From an uncultured Eubacterium sp. (GTDB taxonomy: Bacteria; Bacillota; Clostridia; Lachnospirales; Lachnospiraceae), in the NCBI GenBank assembly GCA_947385775.1, contig CANDMI010000036.1, forward strand, positions 1-36,652: a stretch of DNA of 36,652 bases, in the 5' to 3' direction. The notes beneath the pieces were generated by a model, which worked only from the letters and a program-made list of their open reading frames with translations, ran no database searches and was not told the origin of the DNA. The translations under genes and the position numbers were made by a program. The number at the start of each line of letters is the position of its first letter. Position 1 is the first letter of the stretch. Below are positions 16,111 to 24,305 of the stretch, in pieces.

Positions 16111-16138
16111 TTGAAAAAAAATCGCCTCCGCAGAGCAT
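16111..16138 (-). terminator. Weak terminator after the transglutaminase gene
   Basis: On the minus strand GCTCTGCGGAGGC can form a short G/C-rich stem followed by eight T residues. The stem is short, so the call rests mainly on the T run and its place 10 bp after the stop codon. Confidence 0.5.
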
Positions 16139-16147
16139 TTCCATAGA

Positions 16148-17002
16148 TCATCCCATAATATATTTACAATATTTCACATGCGTAGACGTGTATTTTCCAG
16201 GGTCCCAGACATGGTTTTGTATGATCAGATCTCCCGGGATCGCAAAATAATCATGTCGGATCGCTTTTCCCTTTTGCAACGTCTTATCCCATGTACAGTC
16301 GATATGCAGATATTTCCCGCCCAGTTTGACGTAATTCCAGGTATGGCTGCCGCTGCTGACGCTGCCGCAGACCGCGATGGAATAAACCCCCGCTTTTTGC
16401 GCAAGCAGGCTGAATGCGGCGGTATAACCCTGACAGACCCCTTTTTTCTTTACAAGCACGCCATATGCGGTCAGCCCGTCCTCATACCCGTCTATTTCCG
16501 TCAGCTTATAATCATAGCTGCACGTTTTCATCAGATAATCGTGGAGCTTCCGTAGCTTTTGCTGATCCGTCATGCCCTTTTTGAGCTTTTTTTTCACAAT
16601 CGCCTCCGCCTTTTTATCCGCTGCGCGCCATTTCGCGTCCAACTCCTGATCCGTCAATTCGCTGCTGTAATAATAACCATAATAGCCATTTTTGTCCTTC
16701 CAGACAACGGTATCATAATTATACTCTGGGTGCTGCTTTAACATAAGCCGGAAAATAGAATAATAAGACTTGTCGCTATAGAACTTCGTCGTGTAATCAT
16801 AATTTTTCAACGCTTTTAACGCGGCTTTTACCGCCGCCTTCTCGCCGCTTATGTACTTTATCGGAGCAGCCGGCTGTTCCTGCTGTCTGACAACGCCGGT
16901 ATCCGATGCGCCTGTAAAAGCCGCATAAGCCATAACATTGCCACAGGCAGTTAAAAACATGAAAAAAAACAAACCTGCGCAAAACAAACGAACCCTTCTC
17001 AT
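16148..17002 (-). CDS. Transglutaminase-like domain lipoprotein
   Basis: About 284 residues. I start at the ATG at 17002, which follows AAGGTGG and gives a signal peptide MRRVRLFCAGLFFFMFLTAC. LTAC fits a lipobox, so the mature protein is probably anchored to the outer face of the membrane. A further upstream TTG frame lacks these features. The catalytic triad of the transglutaminase-like (papain-fold) family is visible: KKGVCQGYT (Cys), SHTWNYV (His) and HIDCTWD (Asp). In bacteria such domains are often peptidases or cross-linkers at the cell surface. The substrate is unknown. It follows secA on the same strand after a probable terminator. Confidence 0.88.
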   Translation of the reverse strand: MRRVRLFCAGLFFFMFLTACGNVMAYAAFTGASDTGVVRQQEQPAAPIKYISGEKAAVKAALKALKNYDYTTKFYSDKSYYSIFRLMLKQHPEYNYDTVVWKDKNGYYGYYYSSELTDQELDAKWRAADKKAEAIVKKKLKKGMTDQQKLRKLHDYLMKTCSYDYKLTEIDGYEDGLTAYGVLVKKKGVCQGYTAAFSLLAQKAGVYSIAVCGSVSSGSHTWNYVKLGGKYLHIDCTWDKTLQKGKAIRHDYFAIPGDLIIQNHVWDPGKYTSTHVKYCKYIMG

Positions 17003-17059
17003 GTCCCACCTTACCTTTTTTGAATCAGAATCAACTTCACGTCTGCTTTTCTTTTCAAA

Positions 17060-17089
17060 CCAGCCGGGACGCAAATACGCCCCGACTGG
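17060..17089 (-). terminator. Hairpin after secA, probable terminator
   Basis: On the minus strand CCAGTCGGGGCG pairs with CGTCCCGGCTGG (12 positions including G-T pairs) around a 6-nt loop, 50 bp after the secA stop codon. The T tract is short (TTT), so efficiency is uncertain. Confidence 0.6.
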
Positions 17090-17140
17090 ATGCTAGATGC
17101 AAGAAGCCTGATGTAATTTACCGCATAAGGCAAATTCAGC

Positions 17141-19714
17141 TTACACAACCTTATTCATGCAGCAATGCTTATATTTTTTCCCGCTCCCGCATGGACAAAG
17201 GTCATTTGGATAAACCTTTTTAACGTCGCGGGTTTTTGGCTTTTTCTCAGCGGAATCGTCTTTATTCGTTCCAGTCACCTTCGCAACCTCTTCCCGCTCT
17301 ACCTTTTCCTCTACCCGGACATGATACAGCAATCGCAGCGTATCCTCACGCATATTCTGCGTCATGCTGTCAAACATCTCAAAGCCCATCAGCTTATATT
17401 CCACAAGCGGATCTCTCTGCCCATATGCCTGCAAGCCGATTCCCTGGCGAAGCTGGTCCATATCGTCCAGATGCGCCATCCATTTGCGGTCTATGACCTT
17501 TAATAAAATGACGCGCTCTAACTCGCGTATCGCCTCCGGCTCCGGAAATTCCGCTTCCTTTTCCCCATACAGCTTGACCGCCTGCTCCTTTAGCTTATGC
17601 TGGACTTCTTTTACATTTTTGCAGTCCGCCACATTTTCTTCCGTCAAAGGCTCTAACGGGATGACCGGCAATAGCAGCTGGTTTAACTCGCTTAAATCCC
17701 ATTCCTCCCTGGCCACATCGTCTGACAGGCAGGACGCCACCGTGCCTTCTACAAAATCATCGATCATTTTATAAATCGACTCGCGCATGCTTTCTCCGTT
17801 CAACACCTTCATGCGCTCCTCGTATACGATCTCCCTTTGGTCATTCATAACCTGGTCATATTCCAGCAGGTTTTTACGGATGCCAAAGTTATTTCCCTCG
17901 ATCTTTTTCTGCGCCTTTTCAATCGCGTTCGTAAGCATTTTATGCTGTATCTCTTCGCCTTCCGGAACGCCCATGGCATTAAACACGTCCATCAGCTTTT
18001 CTGACCCAAACAGACGCATCAGGTCATCTTCCAGCGAAATGTAAAATTTCGATTCCCCAGGGTCGCCCTGACGCCCGGAACGCCCGCGCAGCTGGTTATC
18101 GATACGCCTGGACTCATGGCGCTCTGTGCCGATGATCTTAAGGCCGCCTGCCGCCCTCGCCTGCTCATCCAGCTTGATATCCGTACCACGGCCCGCCATG
18201 TTCGTGGCGATCGTGACCATCCCATGCTCCCCTGCGTGGCTTACAATCTCCGCCTCCAGCTCATGGAACTTTGCGTTTAACACCTGATGCTTAATGCCTC
18301 TGCGGTTTAGCATCTGGTCTAAAAGCTCTGATATCTCGATCGTAACCGTGCCAACGAGGACTGGCTGCCCTTTTTCATGGCTTTTTTCCACTTCATCGCA
18401 AACCGCCCGGAACTTCTCTTTCTTCGTTTTATATACGGCGTCCTGATGGTCAATACGGATCACCGGCTCATTGGTAGGGATCTCAATTACGTCCATCGCG
18501 TAAATGTCACGAAATTCCTGCTCTTCCGTCAAAGCCGTACCCGTCATGCCGGCTTTCTTTTCAAATTTATTAAAAAAGTTCTGGAACGTAATCGTCGCAA
18601 GCGTACGGCTCTCACGTTTTACTTTCACGTGCTCCTTTGCCTCGATCGCCTGGTGCAGCCCGTCGGAATAACGCCGCCCCGGCATAATGCGCCCGGTAAA
18701 TTCGTCTACGATCAGCACCTCGTCATCCTTAACGACGTAATCTTTATCCCGGAACATCAGGTTATGCGCCCGCAGCGCCAGAATAATGTTGTGCTGGATC
18801 TCCAAGTTTTCCGCGTCCGCCAGGTTTTCGATCTGGAAAAACTTTTCCACCTTCTTTACGCCGTCCGCGGTCAAGTTCACGACCTTGTCCTTTTCATTTA
18901 CGATAAAGTCGCCGTCCTCTTCCACTTCCACGCCCATAATCGCGTCCATCTTGCTAAATTCCCCTGTGCCGCTGCCACGCACCATCTGCTTTGCCAGAAT
19001 ATCGCACGCCTCATACAGTTTTGTGGATTTCCCGCTCTGCCCGGAAATGATAAGCGGCGTCCTTGCCTCGTCGATCAAAATCGAATCCACCTCATCGACG
19101 ATCGCAAAATGAAGCCCTCTTTGCACAAGCTGCTCTTTATAGATCACCATGTTATCTCTTAGATAATCGAATCCAAGCTCATTATTCGTAACGTAAGTGA
19201 TGTCACACGCATAAGCCTCACGGCGTTCATCGCTTTCCATGGAGTTTAAAATGCAGCCGACCTTCAGCCCCAAAAACTCATGGATCTGCCCCATCTCCGA
19301 AGCGTCACGCTGCGCCAGGTAATCATTGACCGTTACAATATGAACGCCTTTTCCTTCCAGCGCATTCAAATAAGAAGGCATAGTCGCGACCAGCGTCTTG
19401 CCCTCGCCGGTTTTCATCTCGGCGATGCGCCCCTGGTGCAGGATAATGCCGCCGATCAGCTGCACACGGTAAGGCTCCATGCCCAATACGCGCCTGGACG
19501 CTTCCCTTACTACCGCAAAAGCCTCAGGCAGGATATCGTCCATTTTCTCACCGTTTTCCAAACGCTTTTTAAACTCCTCCGTCTTAGCCTGCAACTGCTC
19601 ATCCGGCAATTCCATCATCGCAGGGCGCAGCGACTCGATCTTATCTACGGTCGGCTTGATCCTTTTTAACTCGCGTTCACTATGCGTTCCAAATATTTTT
19701 TCAAATGCTCCCAT
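17141..19714 (-). CDS. secA: Preprotein translocase ATPase SecA
   Basis: 857 residues, standard for SecA. Visible are the Walker A motif [11 protein letters not shown] near residue 100, the DEAD-type box [15 protein letters not shown], the helicase motif [25 protein letters not shown], and the C-terminal zinc-binding tail [15 protein letters not shown] that contacts SecB or lipids and ribosomes. SecA drives Sec-dependent export with SecYEG at the inner membrane. The ATG at 19714 has AGGAG six bases upstream. The gene has its own promoter and a structured leader. Confidence 0.98.
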   Translation of the reverse strand: MGAFEKIFGTHSERELKRIKPTVDKIESLRPAMMELPDEQLQAKTEEFKKRLENGEKMDDILPEAFAVVREASRRVLGMEPYRVQLIGGIILHQGRIAEMKTGEGKTLVATMPSYLNALEGKGVHIVTVNDYLAQRDASEMGQIHEFLGLKVGCILNSMESDERREAYACDITYVTNNELGFDYLRDNMVIYKEQLVQRGLHFAIVDEVDSILIDEARTPLIISGQSGKSTKLYEACDILAKQMVRGSGTGEFSKMDAIMGVEVEEDGDFIVNEKDKVVNLTADGVKKVEKFFQIENLADAENLEIQHNIILALRAHNLMFRDKDYVVKDDEVLIVDEFTGRIMPGRRYSDGLHQAIEAKEHVKVKRESRTLATITFQNFFNKFEKKAGMTGTALTEEQEFRDIYAMDVIEIPTNEPVIRIDHQDAVYKTKKEKFRAVCDEVEKSHEKGQPVLVGTVTIEISELLDQMLNRRGIKHQVLNAKFHELEAEIVSHAGEHGMVTIATNMAGRGTDIKLDEQARAAGGLKIIGTERHESRRIDNQLRGRSGRQGDPGESKFYISLEDDLMRLFGSEKLMDVFNAMGVPEGEEIQHKMLTNAIEKAQKKIEGNNFGIRKNLLEYDQVMNDQREIVYEERMKVLNGESMRESIYKMIDDFVEGTVASCLSDDVAREEWDLSELNQLLLPVIPLEPLTEENVADCKNVKEVQHKLKEQAVKLYGEKEAEFPEPEAIRELERVILLKVIDRKWMAHLDDMDQLRQGIGLQAYGQRDPLVEYKLMGFEMFDSMTQNMREDTLRLLYHVRVEEKVEREEVAKVTGTNKDDSAEKKPKTRDVKKVYPNDLCPCGSGKKYKHCCMNKVV

Positions 19715-19740
19715 ACAAATCTCCTATCATTCTGGTGTGT

Positions 19741-19784
19741 TATACCCGCCTAAACTTCATTATGCCATGGCAGCGGCGGGTATA
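19741..19784 (-). promoter_or_regulatory. Hairpin in the secA 5' leader
   Basis: TATACCCGCC (19741-19750) pairs perfectly with GGCGGGTATA (19775-19784), and the interior contains a palindrome TGCCATGGCA. It lies between the secA promoter and its ribosome binding site, ending about 26 bp before the ATG, so it could influence initiation or mRNA stability. Confidence 0.6.
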
Positions 19785-19848
19785 TACCTCACAGCTTTAC
19801 TGCAAATCATTCCGTTGTGCGGTATACATACAAAAAAACATTGCTTTC

Positions 19849-19877
19849 ATTATAACACGGTTTGTCCAATGACACAA
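19849..19877 (-). promoter_or_regulatory. secA promoter
   Basis: On the minus strand -35 TTGTGT (19872-19877), 17-bp spacer and -10 TATAAT (19849-19854). The transcript would have a leader of about 128 nt containing the hairpin at 19741-19784. Confidence 0.72.
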
Positions 19878-19994
19878 TCAATAATATCATGAATGTTTTG
19901 TGAATAAACGATAAACAAATAATCTGATTTTATTCTCTAATTTATCCAAAGTTCAGATAGCAAAAATTTTTTTTATTTTTTTTCTAAAAAGTTG

Positions 19995-20023
19995 TTGACA
20001 AATCTATCTTTGTTTGATATTAT
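19995..20023 (+). promoter_or_regulatory. Strong promoter of the candidate large RNA
   Basis: Perfect -35 TTGACA (19995-20000), exactly 17 bp, and an extended -10 TGATATTAT (hexamer 20018-20023). Long A/T tracts just upstream (19965-19990) look like an UP element. The start would be near 20030. No protein gene follows within 800 bp on this strand. Confidence 0.85.
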
Positions 20024-20029
20024 AATTTC

Positions 20030-20774
20030 AACAAATAACAAACGAGCAAAAAACAAAAAATAACCAAAAAACTAGAAAGTGGGGTGATTCCACCAGGAAC
20101 GATACGAAATACCCTATAATCTAAGAAAAGAGGTACAGTCCAATGTACAGTTTAATTTATCATCCGGTTATTTAAAAAAATCTAGGAAATGGAGAATGGT
20201 CCAATGAACACTTAAATGAAAACTCAGGAAAAATGAAAATCTGATGAAAGTGGGTACAGACCAATGGATGGAGAAATGAATGCGTAATATCATTTTTAAA
20301 ATCTAATGAAAGTCGAGGACACTCCGATGGGAAAGTAAAATAGACCCGAGGGCGCACCGAAAAAAGTGACCCGCACTGGGCAGGAAAAATCCAGTATTCA
20401 TATTGGTTAAAAATTTAAGAAAGCGGGGTAAATACCAATGCATGATTCATTCACGAAAACCGTTTTCAGATTAGTTAGACGCTAGACAAAAGACACCGTG
20501 AAAAATAATACAATATGAAGTGGTCAGAGATTCAGTCGAGTACATTCATATATGGGTTCAGATCAAACGTTTTCAAGGAAAACAGAAATGGATACCGAAT
20601 GACTAAGCTGGAGACGAAAAAAGTTTGTATCAGACAATGGTCGTGAGAATGATTTTATTTCCTTCAAAGATTAAGAAAACAGTTATTGAATAAAAAAGAA
20701 AGGCATGGTGTAAACCCATGGACATAGCAGTCTAAAAGGCGTCAGCAATTTGTTCAAATTGTTGGCGCCTTTTT
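20030..20774 (+). ncRNA. Candidate large modular non-coding RNA with about 60-nt repeat units
   Basis: The stretch has a strong promoter and a strong terminator on the plus strand but no plausible protein gene. It is built of degenerate units with the approximate form CTAAGAAAGNGGGNACANNCCAATGNA. The clear units begin near 20072, 20121, 20182, 20241, 20303, 20415, 20579 and 20692. Fainter units are seen near 20356, 20482 and 20631. In most units GG(U/A) and (A/U)CC can form a tiny hairpin of 2-4 bp with a 4-6 nt loop, placed between GAAAG and AAUG. The unit spacing is 49-62 nt, or about two or three times that where a unit has decayed. I cannot match it to RNase P, tmRNA, 6S, SRP RNA or a known riboswitch. 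Large Rfam classes such as ROOL, GOLLD or OLE cannot be excluded by eye. An alternative is a series of micro-ORFs, since an ATG closes nearly every unit. Confidence 0.65.
20734..20774. terminator. Strong bidirectional terminator of the candidate RNA and the PilZ gene
   Basis: A 14-bp stem, GGCGTCAGCAATTT (20738-20751) with AAATTGTTGGCGCC (20756-20769), includes two G-T pairs and closes a 4-nt GTTC loop. TTTTT follows on the plus strand and AAAA precedes. It can end both the plus-strand RNA and the minus-strand PilZ/HD-GYP transcript. Confidence 0.9.
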
Positions 20775-20802
20775 CGTATGCGCGGCTTAGCGTTTTTCCC
20801 TG

Positions 20803-21462
20803 TTATTTTTGATTCTTTTCACGCCGGATCTTTTCCGCTACATAATAGCCTAAATTTTCTTCCATATGCGTCAGACGGCATCCATAAAAAAACCCGCCGT
20901 TTTTTAATTCCCTTTTCCAAACGACCCTTGCTTCCACTTTAATTTCCGTCTCTTCATCCTCGTCGATCGTTTCATCCGTAAACTCTATCTGCAAATGCCG
21001 GTGCTCCTGTTCCTCGACTTTTACAGGGCTTTCAAAGCCAATGCCGTTGACGCACAGATCATGGACGTTAATGTCAATGCCCATGGGCTTGCTCGTAACC
21101 TTAAGCGTGCCAGGCAGGTTTAACACCACCCGCGGCACCTTACGGCGGTTGACCCTGACGCTTGGCTTTGGCGCCGCAAGCGCGTGATACTCCTTCCCGT
21201 CCACAGTCCTTCGCTGGATTTTGCAGTTTGTCCACGCCTTTGGCATATCCAGCCCGTCTTCATAAATGGTGATCAAATGCACATTTGGGCTGGAAAAATC
21301 GACAATCTGGTTTTCATGCCGGATCAGGTTCAGCAATACAACTTCCCCGCGGATATCCGCAACCACCGCCTTCATATCTACCAGCATGTCTCTAAATTTG
21401 CACCGGATCGTAAGATCCTGCCCTTTTTTCAACTCGGATAATTTCAAATCTGCCACCTCCAA
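20803..21462 (-). CDS. PilZ-domain c-di-GMP receptor (YcgR/DgrA-like)
   Basis: 219 residues. An N-terminal YcgR-N-like beta domain is followed by a PilZ domain from about residue 100. RVNRRKVPRV near residue 104 carries the RxxxR motif that binds c-di-GMP. The second motif (D/N)xSxxG reads DLCVNGIGF, with Cys in place of Ser. Such proteins act as flagellar brakes or regulators of surface behaviour in the cytosol. It lies 6 bp after the HD-GYP gene, so the receptor and the enzyme degrading c-di-GMP share a transcript. Confidence 0.88.
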   Translation of the reverse strand: MEVADLKLSELKKGQDLTIRCKFRDMLVDMKAVVADIRGEVVLLNLIRHENQIVDFSSPNVHLITIYEDGLDMPKAWTNCKIQRRTVDGKEYHALAAPKPSVRVNRRKVPRVVLNLPGTLKVTSKPMGIDINVHDLCVNGIGFESPVKVEEQEHRHLQIEFTDETIDEDEETEIKVEARVVWKRELKNGGFFYGCRLTHMEENLGYYVAEKIRREKNQK

Positions 21463-21468
21463 ACCATC

Positions 21469-22566
21469 TTACAATATAATAATATTTGCGCAGGACAAAT
21501 CCTCTCCCAGATTATATATTTTCCCGCTCTCAATGCCAACAACCGTCGGGCGCAGGATATAATACGGGTTATTTCTCACAACTTTGGCTTTCTCCCCGTT
21601 GCTCAATTCCACGATCGTGTCCACCGGATATAAGATCATGCTCTCCAAAAAGCTTTTCATCGCCTTCATATCCAGCTCCTCTGTCATTGACATGATCATT
21701 TCCACCGCGTCTCTTTGGGAAAACGCTTTTTTATACGGGCGCTCCGTTACTAGCGCGTCGTAGATATCGGCGACCGACAAAATCTTTGCATATTTGGATA
21801 TCTGGCTTTCGTTGCAGCCCAGCGGATAGCCCTTCGCGTTGATCTTTTCATGATGCTGGAGCACGCCTAAACAGACCTGCTCGGAAAATTCGCCCCTAGC
21901 TTTGACCATATGGTAGCCAAACACCGGATGCTGCTTCATCGTCGCAAATTCCTGGTCGTCCAATCTTCCCGGCTTGTTTAAAATCTCTAACGGGATCTTC
22001 GTCTTTCCAACGTCATGCAACAGCCCGGAAACGCCGATTTCATAAATTTCCTGCTTCAAAAGCCCCTGCTGCTTCGCAAGGATCATCGCTATGGTCGCCA
22101 CGTCCACGCTGTGTTTAAACGTATATTCATCACTCGTCTTTAATGCGTTGATGTCAATTGCGACCGCGTCGTTGTTTTCGATCGCGTCCATTAAATCATT
22201 GGCGATGCTGTTGGTCGCGTCCGCAAGCCCCTCTGATTCTGTATTATTATATATGTATTGGATGCCTTCCGCAACGCGTTCCCTGACGCTGGCTGACAAG
22301 GTTACCTTTGTCGGATCTTCGGTATGCAGCCTTTCTATGTTTCGTTTCGCGATCGGCGTAATCTTTTTTTCATCATCTAAGGGATCGTATTCCCCTTCCT
22401 GTATATAAATGCTCATGATGCCAAGCTGCATCATGGAATGGATCACATATTCATCCAACACCGCGCCCCGGGCGATCAGCGTGCGCCCCAAACGGTCAAT
22501 AATCGACTGGTCTACCTTCATGCCAGGCTCCAGCGTCCTGGTCGGCATTAATTTTCTTCTAATCAC
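21469..22566 (-). CDS. HD-GYP domain c-di-GMP phosphodiesterase
   Basis: 365 residues. The C-terminal half is an HD-GYP domain with LLHDVGKTKIP near residue 184, KQHPVFGYHM, and HHEKINAKGYPLG near 238, the complete set for a metal-dependent c-di-GMP hydrolase giving pGpG or GMP. The N-terminal part (about 1-90) resembles the DUF3391-like head common in such proteins, without membrane segments. The start is probably the GTG at 22566. An in-frame ATG at 22548 is the alternative. It is followed by the PilZ gene. Confidence 0.9.
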   Translation of the reverse strand: MIRRKLMPTRTLEPGMKVDQSIIDRLGRTLIARGAVLDEYVIHSMMQLGIMSIYIQEGEYDPLDDEKKITPIAKRNIERLHTEDPTKVTLSASVRERVAEGIQYIYNNTESEGLADATNSIANDLMDAIENNDAVAIDINALKTSDEYTFKHSVDVATIAMILAKQQGLLKQEIYEIGVSGLLHDVGKTKIPLEILNKPGRLDDQEFATMKQHPVFGYHMVKARGEFSEQVCLGVLQHHEKINAKGYPLGCNESQISKYAKILSVADIYDALVTERPYKKAFSQRDAVEMIMSMTEELDMKAMKSFLESMILYPVDTIVELSNGEKAKVVRNNPYYILRPTVVGIESGKIYNLGEDLSCANIIIL

Positions 22567-22610
22567 GTTTTCTTTATCCTGCTTTCCTCATTCTTTTCCT
22601 ACATAATCCT

Positions 22611-22640
22611 ATTATAAGAGTCGACTCGCCACAAAGTCAA
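22611..22640 (-). promoter_or_regulatory. Promoter of the HD-GYP/PilZ operon
   Basis: On the minus strand -35 TTGACT (22635-22640), 18-bp spacer and -10 TATAAT (22611-22616). The spacer contains the palindrome GAGTCGACTC, a possible operator. Confidence 0.7.
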
Positions 22641-22657
22641 GCAACTTATACAACTTT

Positions 22658-22685
22658 CACCAAACGATGTAAACATCATACTATA
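22658..22685 (+). promoter_or_regulatory. Mother-cell (sigma-K/E-like) promoter of the LysM-GH18 gene
   Basis: CACC (22658-22661), 15 bp, then CATACTATA (22677-22685). The Bacillus sigma-K pattern is mACm, about 16 bp, CATAnnnTA, and both boxes match, with the spacer one base short. It lies 26 bp upstream of the start codon. Confidence 0.45.
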
Positions 22686-22710
22686 TAAAAAAGAAAGGAT
22701 CGGCAATTTT

Positions 22711-23853
22711 ATGGAAATTTATGTAGTAAAGGAAAACGACACAATAGATACCATAGCCGCCGAGCAGGGCGTTCCCGTTGACACAATCATTTACAACAAC
22801 CAGCTGACATACCCTTATCCCCTTGCCATCGGCCAGGCTCTTTTATTGACCAAAAACGAAGGCCCTCAGGTTCGAAAAGCAGTGGAAACAGGCGGTTACG
22901 CGTATCCTTACATTTCAGAGAGCACATTAAGCCAGACGCTTCCTTATTTGTCAAAGCTTTATGTGTTTTCTTATGGATTTACAACAGAGGGCGACATCAT
23001 CTATCCGGCAACGGATGATTCCGTAATGATACAAATGGCAATCCAAAGCCGCACCGCGCCCATATTAACGGTAACGCCTTTTGGCGCCGACGGTAAGTTC
23101 AATAATTACCTTATCAGCCAGATCGTCAACAATATGGATGCCCAGGCGCGCTTTATCGAGCAGCTTACCCAAACCGTCATGCAAAAAGGCTTCCGCGGGG
23201 TGGATATTGACTTTGAGTACATCCTTGCGAAAGATCGGGAACCATTCGCAAGGTTTGTCGCAAACGTAAGGGAAGCCATCAACGCCATCGGCTACCCGGT
23301 TTCCGTCGCGCTCGCTCCAAAAACCTCGGATAACCAGCGTGGCACGCTTTATGAAGGAAAGGATTACCGCCTTTTAGGGGAAGCCGCCGACAGCGTGCTG
23401 CTTATGACCTATGAGTGGGGATACACCTACGGCCCTCCTATGGCGGTCGCTCCGATCAAAAATGTGCGCCAGGTGGTAGACTACGCCATTACCCGCATCC
23501 CGCCGGATAAAATCAGCCTTGGCATACCAAATTACGGCTATGACTGGACGCTTCCGTTTGAACAGGGCGTATCCCGCGCCCGTTCCATCGGAAATATCCA
23601 GGCGGTGCGCATCGCCATTGAAAACGACGCGCAGATCCAGTTTGACGAAAACGCAATGTCTCCTTATTTCCACTACACAAAGGACGGCAAAGAACACGAG
23701 GTCTGGTTTGAGGATGTGCGCAGTATGCAGGCAAAATTCAACCTGGTGGAAGAATATAACCTGCGCGGCATGGGATACTGGCAAGTCATGCGGCTGTTTC
23801 GCGCAAACTGGCTGCTGCTTGCCGACCAGTTTTGGATCCGGCACAATTATTAA
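22711..23853 (+). CDS. LysM plus glycoside hydrolase 18, spore cortex lytic type (SleL/YaaH-like)
   Basis: 380 residues. One LysM domain (about 1-46, YVVKENDTIDTIAAEQGV) binds glycan. A linker follows, then a GH18 catalytic barrel with GVDIDFEYI near residue 165, where the final Glu is the acid/base of the DxDxE motif, and later MTYEWGY and GMGYWQV. There is no signal peptide, as in YaaH/SleL proteins that reach the spore from the mother cell. These N-acetylglucosaminidases degrade cortex fragments during germination. The mother-cell-like promoter supports the reading. AAAGGA precedes the ATG. Confidence 0.9.
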   Translation: MEIYVVKENDTIDTIAAEQGVPVDTIIYNNQLTYPYPLAIGQALLLTKNEGPQVRKAVETGGYAYPYISESTLSQTLPYLSKLYVFSYGFTTEGDIIYPATDDSVMIQMAIQSRTAPILTVTPFGADGKFNNYLISQIVNNMDAQARFIEQLTQTVMQKGFRGVDIDFEYILAKDREPFARFVANVREAINAIGYPVSVALAPKTSDNQRGTLYEGKDYRLLGEAADSVLLMTYEWGYTYGPPMAVAPIKNVRQVVDYAITRIPPDKISLGIPNYGYDWTLPFEQGVSRARSIGNIQAVRIAIENDAQIQFDENAMSPYFHYTKDGKEHEVWFEDVRSMQAKFNLVEEYNLRGMGYWQVMRLFRANWLLLADQFWIRHNY

Positions 23854-23869
23854 CTTCCATTTCGCTTTG

Positions 23870-23895
23870 GGCGCGTCTGATAAAACTTACGCGCC
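23870..23895. terminator. GGCGCGT hairpin between convergent genes
   Basis: GGCGCGT pairs with ACGCGCC across a 12-nt loop, between the GH18 and ArsC-like genes. No T tract follows on either strand, so it may be only a weak terminator or an mRNA end stabiliser. Confidence 0.4.
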
Positions 23896-24242
23896 TAAAG
23901 CCTCTCTTCCCACTCCGCTTCCTTAAACCCGACAAGCACGCGGTCTCCATCTATGACAAGCGGGCGTTTCACAAGCATCCCGTCCGACGCAAGAAGTTTT
24001 AACTGCTCGTCCTCGCTCATGTCCGCAAGCTTGTCCTTTAGCTGCATGCTTTTATACAGCATCCCACTTGTATTAAAAAACCGCTTAAGCGGCAGGCCGC
24101 TTTTTTCATGCCACTCCTTTAATTCCTCATAAGTCGGGTTGTCCTCTACGATATGGCGGTCTGTGTATTGAACCTGGCGCTCGTCCAGCCATTTTTTCGC
24201 TTTTCTGCAAGTCGTGCATTTTGGATATTGAATAAATAACAT
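23895..24242 (-). CDS. ArsC/Spx/YffB family thioredoxin-fold protein
   Basis: 115 residues, ArsC-like. The N-terminal CTTC (Cys9, Cys12) gives the redox or catalytic cysteines, and DGMLVKRPLVIDGDRVLVGF is the family's conserved C-terminal block. The CXXC arrangement is closer to Spx and the reductase-like YffB group than to the single-Cys glutaredoxin-dependent arsenate reductases. No ars genes are nearby, so arsenate reduction is not supported by context. It is cytosolic, and convergent with the GH18 gene. Confidence 0.88.
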   Translation of the reverse strand: MLFIQYPKCTTCRKAKKWLDERQVQYTDRHIVEDNPTYEELKEWHEKSGLPLKRFFNTSGMLYKSMQLKDKLADMSEDEQLKLLASDGMLVKRPLVIDGDRVLVGFKEAEWEERL

Positions 24243-24305
24243 CGAAAAACTCCTCTCTTTTTTCCTTTTGTAAACTCTAAATCGTTCTCATCCGAAGCTG
24301 AATCG

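Noticed and set aside
18377-19162. 261-codon plus-strand ORF opposite secA
   Set aside because: Shadow of the conserved secA codons. Its His/Arg-rich composition is typical of antisense frames and it has no ribosome binding site.
20172-20357. 61-codon minus-strand ORF inside the candidate RNA region
   Set aside because: Antisense to the repeat units, no ribosome binding site, composition typical of a chance frame, and the promoter and terminator point the other way.
20072-20722. CRISPR array
   Set aside because: Units are degenerate, spacing varies from 49 to 62 nt with decayed copies, and no cas genes are visible.
20072-20722. Tandem c-di-GMP (GEMM) riboswitches near c-di-GMP genes
   Set aside because: The GEMM core sequences are absent, and the RNA converges with the c-di-GMP operon and is not its leader.
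23895-24242. Arsenate resistance gene
   Set aside because: CXXC arrangement and lack of ars neighbours argue for the general Spx/YffB-like family.
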